The notes beneath the pieces were generated by a model. It searched no databases and was not told the origin of the DNA. It was given only the letters and a program-made list of their open reading frames with translations. From CAWGHZ01 sp963822575 (GTDB taxonomy: Bacteria; Pseudomonadota; Alphaproteobacteria; MPNO01; DASWLB01), in assembly GCA_963822575.1 (NCBI GenBank), contig CAWGHZ010000006.1, forward strand, positions 62,001 to 126,000: 64,000 nt of DNA, in the 5' to 3' direction. Position 1 is the stretch's first letter, and every line of letters starts with the position of its first letter. Shown here in pieces: positions 57,194 through 64,000 of this stretch. A program made the position numbers and the translations under genes.

Positions 57194-58987
57194 TCAATAC
57201 ACCCGCTTCTTGGGCGGGATGGGCACGACGTCGTTCGACATCGGGTTCTGGTGCACGGTGCGGTAGTCGAAGCGCGTCTCGCCGGTCTCGTCGTCGAGCC
57301 AGATGCGGGTGTGCTTCATCCAGTTGGCGTCGTCGCGGTCGGGGAAGTCCTCGCGCGCATGGGCGCCGCGGCTCTCGGTGCGGTTCGCCGCCGAGTCGAG
57401 CGTGACCACCGCCTGGGCGATCAGATTGTCGAACTCCAGCGTCTCGACGAGGTCGGAGTTCCAGATCATCGACCGGTCCGAAACGCCGATGTCCTGGCGC
57501 TGTGCCCACACCTCGCGGATCAGCTTCTGGCCTTCTTGCAGCACCTCGCCGGTGCGGAACACGGCGCAGTTCGACTGCATGATGCGCTGCATGCGGAGCC
57601 GCATCTCGGCGGTCGGCACCTTGCCCTTGGCGTTGCGGCGGCCGTCGAACCGGTCGAGCGCCGCCTCGCCGTCGTTGGCGCGCGGCTCGGGGACCGCCTC
57701 GCCGGGCTTGAGGATGTCGGCGCAATGGTCGGCGGCGGCCTTGCCGAACACGACGAGGTCGAGGAGCGAGTTCGACCCCAGCCGGTTGGCGCCGTGCACC
57801 GACACGCAGGCCGCCTCGCCGATCGCCATCAGGCCCGGCACGACGGCTTCCTTGTCGCCGTTCTTCGAGGTCAGCACCTCGCCGCGATAATTCGTCGGCA
57901 CGCCGCCCATGTTGTAGTGGACGGTGGGCAGCACCGGGATCGGCTCCTTGGTCACGTCGACGCCGGCGAAGATGCGCGCCGTTTCGCTTATGCCGGGCAG
58001 GCGTTCTGCGAGGACCGCAGCGCCCAGATGCTCGAGATGCAGGAGGATGTGGTCCTTCTCCGGTCCCACGCCGCGCCCCTCGCGGATCTCGATGGTCATC
58101 GAGCGCGAGACCACGTCGCGCGAGGCCAGGTCCTTGGCGTGCGGCGCGTAGCGCTCCATGAACCGCTCGCCCTCGGAGTTGGTCAGATACCCGCCCTCGC
58201 CGCGCGAGCCCTCGGTGATCAGGCAGCCCGCGCCGTAGATGCCGGTGGGGTGGAACTGCACGAACTCCATGTCCTCGCACGGCAGGCCGGCGCGCAGCGC
58301 CATGCCGTTGCCGTCGCCGGTCTGGGTGTGCGCGCCGGTGCAGGAGAAGTAGCAGCGCCCGTACCCGCCGGTCGCCAGCACCGTCATCTTCGCGGTGAAG
58401 CGGTGGATGGTGCCGTCGTCCAGGTTCCAGGCGATCACGCCCTTCACCGCGCCGTCGTCGTCGGTGATCAGGTCGAGCGTGTAGTACTCGATGAAGAACT
58501 CGGCGCGGTGCTTGAGGGACTGCTGGTAGAGGGTGTGCAGGATCGCGTGGCCGGTGCGGTCGGCGGCCGAGGCGGTGCGGTGCGCCGGCGGGCCCTCGCC
58601 GAAATCAGTGGTCATGCCGCCGAACGGGCGCTGGTAGATCTTGCCGGCCTCGGTGCGCGAGAACGGCACGCCGAAATGCTCGAGCTCGATCACCGCCTCC
58701 ATGGCGCCGCGGCACATGAACTCGATGGCGTCCTGGTCGCCCAGCCAGTCGGCGCCCTTGACGGTGTCGTACATGTGCCAGCGCCAGTCGTCCTTCCCCA
58801 TGTTGCCGAGCGCGGCCGAGATGCCGCCCTGGGCCGCCACGGTGTGGCTGCGGGTCGGGAAGACCTTCGTAATGCAGGCGGTCTTGAGGCCTTTCACCGC
58901 CATGCCCATGGTGGCGCGCAGCCCGGCGCCGCCGGCGCCGACGACCACCACGTCGTAGGCGTGATCGATGATGTCGTATGCGGCCAT
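57194..58987 (-). CDS. sdhA: Succinate dehydrogenase flavoprotein subunit
   Basis: A 597-residue catalytic subunit. The dinucleotide motif VVVVGAGGAGLRA is near the N-terminus; H48 in TRSHTVAAQGGI is the covalent FAD site; FVQFHPTGIYGAGCLITEG and the RGEGG loop contribute the dicarboxylate site, and NSLLDLVVFGKAAADH is family-typical. It oxidises succinate to fumarate. Second-to-last of the sdhCDAB set. Confidence 0.98.
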   Translation of the reverse strand: MAAYDIIDHAYDVVVVGAGGAGLRATMGMAVKGLKTACITKVFPTRSHTVAAQGGISAALGNMGKDDWRWHMYDTVKGADWLGDQDAIEFMCRGAMEAVIELEHFGVPFSRTEAGKIYQRPFGGMTTDFGEGPPAHRTASAADRTGHAILHTLYQQSLKHRAEFFIEYYTLDLITDDDGAVKGVIAWNLDDGTIHRFTAKMTVLATGGYGRCYFSCTGAHTQTGDGNGMALRAGLPCEDMEFVQFHPTGIYGAGCLITEGSRGEGGYLTNSEGERFMERYAPHAKDLASRDVVSRSMTIEIREGRGVGPEKDHILLHLEHLGAAVLAERLPGISETARIFAGVDVTKEPIPVLPTVHYNMGGVPTNYRGEVLTSKNGDKEAVVPGLMAIGEAACVSVHGANRLGSNSLLDLVVFGKAAADHCADILKPGEAVPEPRANDGEAALDRFDGRRNAKGKVPTAEMRLRMQRIMQSNCAVFRTGEVLQEGQKLIREVWAQRQDIGVSDRSMIWNSDLVETLEFDNLIAQAVVTLDSAANRTESRGAHAREDFPDRDDANWMKHTRIWLDDETGETRFDYRTVHQNPMSNDVVPIPPKKRVY

Positions 58988-59001
58988 CGTTCCCCTCCCG
59001 C

Positions 59002-59382
59002 TCAGCCCGCGAACGCGACCTTGGCGATCGCGAACACCGTGGCGACGCCGAGCGCGAACGCGATGGCCTTGACCGCGAGAAGGGCGACGAACTTGAGCCA
59101 CGCTGTGTGGACGTAATCCTCGACGATCACGTTGAGCCCGAGATGGCCGTGATAGAAGCCCACCGACACCATCAGCATCATCAGGATCGCGTTGGCCGGC
59201 GCGTGCAGGCTTTCGCGCGCCGCGGTGAAGCCCTCGCCGAGCGTCGCCACGACGTAGGCGACGAACCACAGCATCAGTGCGACGAGCGCGAGCGCCGTCA
59301 GGCGCTGTGCCCACCAGTGGGTGACGCCCTCGTGCGCCGAGCCGAGCCCGCGCGCGCGGGCGATGGGCGACCGCAGGCTCAT
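59002..59382 (-). CDS. sdhD: Succinate dehydrogenase membrane anchor
   Basis: A 126-residue, three-helix membrane protein. THWWAQRLTALALVALMLWF is the first segment with the Ser/Arg-type quinone-side residues; FYHGHLGLNVIVEDYVH contains the heme-ligand histidine and the conserved D-Y near the quinone. The start overlaps the sdhC stop (TGATG). Confidence 0.94.
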   Translation of the reverse strand: MSLRSPIARARGLGSAHEGVTHWWAQRLTALALVALMLWFVAYVVATLGEGFTAARESLHAPANAILMMLMVSVGFYHGHLGLNVIVEDYVHTAWLKFVALLAVKAIAFALGVATVFAIAKVAFAG

Positions 59383-59777
59383 CAGAATGCCCCCAGGCTG
59401 GTGTAGCCCCAGATCCAGGCGACGAAGGTCAGGATCACCGACCCCCACACCACCATCCAGCCGGACCGGTAGACCTGGGGCAGCTCGAACCCCCAGCCCG
59501 CGTCCCAGCACAGATGCCGGATGCCGTTGCACAGATGATAGAACAGCGACCAGGTCCAGCCGAACAGCAACAGCCGGCCATACCAGGCGCCCCAGAACCG
59601 CATCGCCGTGTCGTACACGCCGGGTCCGTAGGCCAGCGCGATCAGCCACCACGCGAGCAGCAGGGTGCCCACCGTGAGCGCGATCCCGGTTGCGCGATGG
59701 GTGATCGACAGGACCGAGGTGATCTGGGGCCGGTAGATCTGCAAATGCGGGGAAAGGGGCCGTTCGCCCGTGGACAT
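59382..59777 (-). CDS. sdhC: Succinate dehydrogenase cytochrome b556 subunit
   Basis: A 131-residue, three-helix protein. RPLSPHLQIYRPQITSVLSI and THRATGIAL are SdhC signatures (quinone-site Ser/Arg); the heme histidine is in FYHLCNGIRHLCWD. First gene of the sdh operon, with a promoter expected in the 138-bp spacer upstream. Confidence 0.95.
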   Translation of the reverse strand: MSTGERPLSPHLQIYRPQITSVLSITHRATGIALTVGTLLLAWWLIALAYGPGVYDTAMRFWGAWYGRLLLFGWTWSLFYHLCNGIRHLCWDAGWGFELPQVYRSGWMVVWGSVILTFVAWIWGYTSLGAF

Positions 59778-59887
59778 CGGCAGCCTCTTGGCGATTCTGG
59801 TCGTTTCAAGGCGCGGTTCGCGCCACGTCCCGTGTGTTAGTCCCTCGCTGGACGCAAGTCAACGGAACGGGGCGAAGGGTGGGCGGC

Positions 59888-59912
59888 GCCCCGCGCAAGC
59901 CTTGCGCGGGGC
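59888..59912. terminator. Hairpin downstream of Rieske ferredoxin-like gene
   Basis: GCCCCGCGCAAG is followed after one base by its inverted complement CTTGCGCGGGGC, 3 bp past the end of the ferredoxin-like gene on the minus strand. It lies upstream of sdhC and could end the gpsA-EVE-ferredoxin transcript. No U-run. Confidence 0.5.
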
Positions 59913-59915
59913 CCG

Positions 59916-60314
59916 TCAGCCCCGCGCATACGGGTCGGGCGGGTTCTCCTCGGGCTGGAGGTCGAGGCGGATTTCGCCGCTGTCCACCTGCAGCGTGACC
60001 TTGCGCAGCTTGTCGCCCTCGCACGGGCCAAGGATGCAGACCCCGTCCTCGATCGCGAACTCGGCACCGTGCAGGGAGCACAGGATGTTGGTCTTCTCGT
60101 AGTTGAGGAACTGGTCCTGCTTCCAGTCGAGCGTCGCGCCGTAATGCGGGCACCAGTTCATGTAGCCGTAGACGCCCTGGCCCTTGCGCACGACGAATAT
60201 GTAACGCGCGCCGCGCGCCGTCTCGATACGGAATTCCTTGCAGCCGGGGTCGTCGAGCTCGTCGACCCGACACAGCACGGCGCCGTTGGGAAGGACCGGC
60301 TTCGGCAGGTTCAT
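59916..60314 (-). CDS. Rieske-type [2Fe-2S] ferredoxin-like protein
   Basis: A 132-residue stand-alone Rieske domain. Cluster ligands are C55 and H57 (NWCPHYGA) and C79 and H82 (ILCSLHGAEF). Such small proteins are ferredoxin components of dioxygenases or nitrite-reductase-like small subunits. The extra-long spacing and DPYARG tail are typical of an alphaproteobacterial housekeeping variant of unknown partner. Start overlaps the EVE-domain stop (ATGA). Confidence 0.85.
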   Translation of the reverse strand: MNLPKPVLPNGAVLCRVDELDDPGCKEFRIETARGARYIFVVRKGQGVYGYMNWCPHYGATLDWKQDQFLNYEKTNILCSLHGAEFAIEDGVCILGPCEGDKLRKVTLQVDSGEIRLDLQPEENPPDPYARG

Positions 60315-60727
60315 GGCTTGATGCCACCCATGCGGCAGAGGAGCTTCCAGTGCTCGGGCGCGACCGGCTGCACCGAAAGGCGCGAGAACTTGACCAGCGT
60401 CATGTCGGCGAGCGTCGGCTCCGCCTTCGCCTGCTCCAAGGTGACGGGCGTCTTCAGTGCCTCGCGCGCCACGACGTCGACCATCACGAACCTGGCCGTC
60501 GGATCGGTGTGGTCGGGATAGGCCTCGCGCACCACCTCGACGGTGCCGACGATCCGCCGCTCCTTGCCGGAATGGTAGAAGAAGCCTTTGTCGCCCTTCC
60601 TCATGGCTTTCATGTTGTTGGCTGCCTGGTGGTTGCGCACGCCGTTCCATGGCTCCGGCCCCTTCTTGGCCACCTGCTGGTCCCACGACCACGCCTCGGG
60701 CTCGGATTTGAACAGCCAATACGCCAT
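60311..60727 (-). CDS. EVE-domain protein
   Basis: A 138-residue EVE (PF01878) protein of PUA-like fold. MAYWLFKSEPEAWSWDQ and GVRNHQAANNMKAMRKGDKG followed by FFYHSGKERRIVG are diagnostic. EVE domains bind modified bases in DNA or RNA; this stand-alone housekeeping form (thymocyte nuclear protein 1-like) has no settled role. Coupled to the Rieske gene after it and 14 bp behind gpsA. Confidence 0.93.
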   Translation of the reverse strand: MAYWLFKSEPEAWSWDQQVAKKGPEPWNGVRNHQAANNMKAMRKGDKGFFYHSGKERRIVGTVEVVREAYPDHTDPTARFVMVDVVAREALKTPVTLEQAKAEPTLADMTLVKFSRLSVQPVAPEHWKLLCRMGGIKP

Positions 60728-60741
60728 GTTTCTTTCCCCCT

Positions 60742-61740
60742 TCAGTCCGCCGCCGCCTCGGCCCGGAACGGCCGGGCGAGGAGTGCGGCGATCGCCGCGT
60801 CGATCGGCTGGCCGCGGTGCAGCACCGCGTCGACCGCGCGGCTGATCGGCATGTCGATGCCGCACCGTTCGGCCAGCCGGACCACGGCGGGCGCGGTCTC
60901 GACCCCTTCGGCCACCGAGCGGCGCTCTGCGAGAATGGCCGAAAGCGTCTCGCCCCGCCCGAGCGCGCGGCCGAGCGAGTAGTTACGCGACTCGACGCTT
61001 GTGCAGGTCAGCACCAGGTCGCCGAGGCCCGAAAGCCCCATCATCGTCTCCGCCTTGCCGCCCAGCGCCAGGGCAAGGCGGGTCATCTCCGCCAACCCGC
61101 GCGAGATCAAGGCGGCGCGGGCGTTCTCGCCGAGCCCGCGCCCCTCGACGATGCCGCAGCCGATGGCGAGGACGTTCTTCACCGCCCCGCCGAGCTGGGC
61201 GCCCACCGGATCGTCCCCCAGATAGGGCCGGAAGGTCGCGCTGCCCAGTGCCGCGACCAGCGCCGCGCCGAGCGCGGGGTCGGCGCAGCCCAGGGTCACC
61301 GCGGTGGGCAGGCCCTTCGCCACCTCGCGGGCGAAGGTGGGGCCCGACAGGACGGCAATGCGCGCATCGGGCAGCGTCGCGGCGCAGACCTCGCTCATCA
61401 GCGCGCCGGTCGCCTGCTCGACGCCCTTGGCGCAGATCACCGCGGGCGTTTCGCGCGCCAGGTGCGGGGCAAGGGCGGCCAGGGTGGGCCGCAGGAACTG
61501 GGCGGGGACGGCGAGGAGCAGCGCGTCGGCGCGGGCGACCTCGGCAAGATCGGCGGTGGCGCGGATGGCGGGGTCGAGCGCGACGCCCGCAAGGAACGGG
61601 GTGTTGGTGTGGGCCTCGGCGATCTCGCGCGCGACCTCGGGCTCGCGCGCCCAGATCGCGACGTCGCGCCCGGCGCGCTGTGCGACCAGCCCGAGCGCGG
61701 TGCCCCACGCCCCGGCGCCGATGATCCCGATCTTCTCCAC
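60742..61740 (-). CDS. gpsA: Glycerol-3-phosphate dehydrogenase [NAD(P)+]
   Basis: A 332-residue cytoplasmic enzyme making sn-glycerol 3-phosphate for phospholipids. GIIGAGAWGTALG is the NAD motif; ICAKGVEQATG and SGPTFAREVAKGLPTAVTLG, then AVKNVLAIGCGIVEG with the catalytic Lys, are standard. LSGLGDLVLTCTS completes the C-terminal domain. In this phylum it normally follows tsaD and precedes EVE genes. Confidence 0.96.
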   Translation of the reverse strand: MEKIGIIGAGAWGTALGLVAQRAGRDVAIWAREPEVAREIAEAHTNTPFLAGVALDPAIRATADLAEVARADALLLAVPAQFLRPTLAALAPHLARETPAVICAKGVEQATGALMSEVCAATLPDARIAVLSGPTFAREVAKGLPTAVTLGCADPALGAALVAALGSATFRPYLGDDPVGAQLGGAVKNVLAIGCGIVEGRGLGENARAALISRGLAEMTRLALALGGKAETMMGLSGLGDLVLTCTSVESRNYSLGRALGRGETLSAILAERRSVAEGVETAPAVVRLAERCGIDMPISRAVDAVLHRGQPIDAAIAALLARPFRAEAAAD

Positions 61741-61776
61741 CGCGCGGTTATAACAGATGCCGCGCGGGGCGGGACC

Positions 61777-62208
61777 TCAGGCGGCGATCTCGACCAACTC
61801 GATCTCGAAGGTCAGATCCTCGCCCGCCAGCGGGTGGTTGGCGTCGAGTGTCACCGTCACCTCCGACACCTCGACCACGGTCACCAGCAGCGGCTGGCCC
61901 TCGCGGTCCGAGGCCTCGAGCCGCATGCCCGGCTCGACCTCGAGCCCCGGCGGGATCTGGGTACGGTCGATCTCCTGCACCGCCTCGGGGCGATGCGCGC
62001 CATAGGCCTCCTCGGACGGGATGGTCACGTTGCGCGAGTCGCCCGGCGACATGCCGATCACCGCGTTCTCGAACCCGGGGATTACTGCGCCGCGGCCGAT
62101 GGTGAACTCGAGGGGATCGCGCCCGGACGACGAGTCGAACTGCTGGCCGTCCTCGAGCGTGCCGGTGTAATGGACCCGCACCGTATCGCCGATCTTCGCC
62201 TGTGCCAT
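61777..62208 (-). CDS. FKBP-type peptidyl-prolyl isomerase, SlyD-like
   Basis: A 143-residue cytoplasmic isomerase. VRVHYTGTLEDGQQFDSSSG and VIPGFENAVIGMSPGDSRNV are FKBP motifs; an insert-in-flap domain (EEAYGAHRPEAVQEIDRTQI onward) marks the SlyD group, but the metal-binding His-rich tail of SlyD is absent. GAAGGAACGAGGAGAAAGAT before the ATG gives a strong ribosome site. Confidence 0.93.
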   Translation of the reverse strand: MAQAKIGDTVRVHYTGTLEDGQQFDSSSGRDPLEFTIGRGAVIPGFENAVIGMSPGDSRNVTIPSEEAYGAHRPEAVQEIDRTQIPPGLEVEPGMRLEASDREGQPLLVTVVEVSEVTVTLDANHPLAGEDLTFEIELVEIAA

Positions 62209-62731
62209 ATCTTTCTCCTCGTTCCTTCCGGGAACTGGAAGAGCCGGCCGCGCGACGCGAACCGGCTGGATCCGAACGCACCTTATCGTCTGAGTTGGGG
62301 GCCGGCCACCCTCGATGTAAGGCCCCGGCAGCAAAACCGGGGGAAATCCGGCCGTATTGACCGGGTCGGCAGGGGGAACGAGGGGCCGGGAGCCGGGGGG
62401 CGCCGCGGGACCGGCCCCGAGGGGCCGGTGCCACGCGTGCCCAGCCGATCCGGTAGGGTGCCAGCGTATCTCCGAACCGGCTGAAATCAGATTTGACGAT
62501 GACAAGTCTTCATCGGAATGAGCGAAGAGTCAAGTCAGTTAAAATTCCTGACATCCCAAGTCATATTGGGCGCTTTCCCACGTCATTTCTGGCCGCTTTA
62601 GCAAGTTGTGGGAGGATGGCCGGCCCGATGGCCGCGGGCAAGTGGGCCAGTGCCCATCAATTATTCGGGAAGACCGAGCCTCGGGTCTTTATAGGAGAGA
62701 CGCACGGCACGGCGCGTCTCCGACGACCGCC
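62209..62731. other. Spacer with lower-G+C patch, hairpin and short tandem repeat
   Basis: No gene is supported here. A perfect 9-bp stem ACCGGCCCC/GGGGCCGGT (62410-62429) lies upstream of the FKBP gene. From about 62490 to 62600 the composition drops to roughly half G+C and contains an imperfect tandem repeat (62555-62600); the open + strand frame across it looks random. It leads into a cupin remnant at 62732. Confidence 0.55.
62555..62600. repeat. Imperfect tandem repeat (22 and 24 bp)
   Basis: CCCAAGTCATATTGGGCGCT at 62555 and CCCACGTCATTTCTGGCCGC at 62577 are head-to-tail diverged copies, each continuing into TTT. They sit in a low-G+C patch. Multiple directional boxes like this occur at ends of some insertion sequences, but no transposase is nearby. 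Confidence 0.5.
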
Positions 62732-62818
62732 ATGACGCATATCGCCATCCGGGAGGCGCAGGATGGCAAGATCGTCGACCGGATGGAAAAGGTGACCGAC
62801 AGCCGGTACGGGGCGTGA
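62732..62818 (+). pseudogene. C-terminal remnant of a cupin-type protein
   Basis: Twenty-eight codons (MTHIAIREAQDGKIVDRMEK, VTDSRYGA, stop) match the conserved tail of cupin-domain proteins such as quercetin-dioxygenase-like and CMD-associated cupins, whose usual form is THIAIQEALDGKVVEWMEKV. The metal-binding cupin barrel is gone. The scrap lies between the FKBP spacer and the groEL terminator. Confidence 0.65.
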
Positions 62819-62830
62819 CCGGCGCGCGCC

Positions 62831-62862
62831 AAAAGAAAACGGGGCCGCGGAGCGGCCCCGTT
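62831..62862 (-). terminator. Intrinsic terminator of groEL
   Basis: On the minus strand AACGGGGCCGC and GCGGCCCCGTT form an 11-bp stem around a 3-nt loop, followed by TTCTTTT. Placed 22 bp after the groEL stop codon; the only hairpin in the window with a clear U-run. Confidence 0.88.
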
Positions 62863-62884
62863 CCCGTCTTCGATGGACGCTGGA

Positions 62885-64000
<1,116 letters not shown>

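Noticed and set aside
62493..62735. 80-codon + strand frame before the cupin remnant
   Set aside because: No ribosome site, no family resemblance, and it runs across a tandem repeat.

Overview
The window is GC-rich bacterial chromosome (roughly two-thirds G+C by eye), densely packed, with many ATGA, GTGA, TTGA and TGATG gene overlaps. The gene set and order (sdhC-sdhD-sdhA-sdhB followed by zapE and mdh; htpX-rsmB-rpe-heparinase; an Azospirillum-type gltB-gltD pair; many Rieske oxygenases, TRAP/TAXI and ABC binding proteins) fit a heterotrophic alphaproteobacterium of the Rhodospirillales/Hyphomicrobiales kind. This placement is inferred from gene content; no rRNA gene is present.

Left end (1-7.7 kb). 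A luciferase-like monooxygenase runs off the left edge. Then comes a decayed stretch with a directional short-repeat array, three partial copies of the 3' end of a tRNA-Ala(CGC) gene plus its terminator, a broken DUF4268 gene and a 63-codon ORF: the look of tandem integration scars at the tRNA. Next is a complete SsuABC/TauABC-like importer with two different permeases, one ATPase and two paralogous binding proteins, then a small exported protein and a fused scrap of a ParD/ParE toxin-antitoxin pair.

Middle (7.7-46 kb). Two Bcr/CflA exporters; an orphan binding protein divergent from a Rieske oxygenase; an FbpA/FbpB-like iron-type pair without ATPase; gltBD; a TAXI-TRAP transporter; an ABM-domain monooxygenase, a second Rieske oxygenase and a GMC dehydrogenase coupled to a branched-chain-amino-acid-type livKHMGF operon whose livF is frameshifted. 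From 32.6 to 43.4 kb lies an accessory catabolic region: two short MetE-C-like zinc proteins, two DctP binding proteins (one internally deleted), a LigB-type extradiol dioxygenase, a CMD/AhpD protein, a two-subunit TPP decarboxylase, a PF04909 amidohydrolase, an anion permease and a crotonase. This is the best candidate for an uncharacterised pathway. A beta-lactamase-fold serine hydrolase follows, whose start codon lies inside a dispersed palindromic repeat.

Right end (45-64 kb). Mostly housekeeping: heparinase-like gene (frameshifted), rpe, rsmB, htpX, mdh, zapE, sdhCDAB, gpsA, an FKBP isomerase and groEL (runs off the right edge). Embedded is a small MarR-linked catabolic set (SDR, hotdog thioesterase, MarR regulator, FAD monooxygenase, DctP protein). 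Gene decay is a theme: nine binding-protein genes (one internally deleted) plus one remnant are served by few complete transporters, and six other genes are broken or fragmentary.
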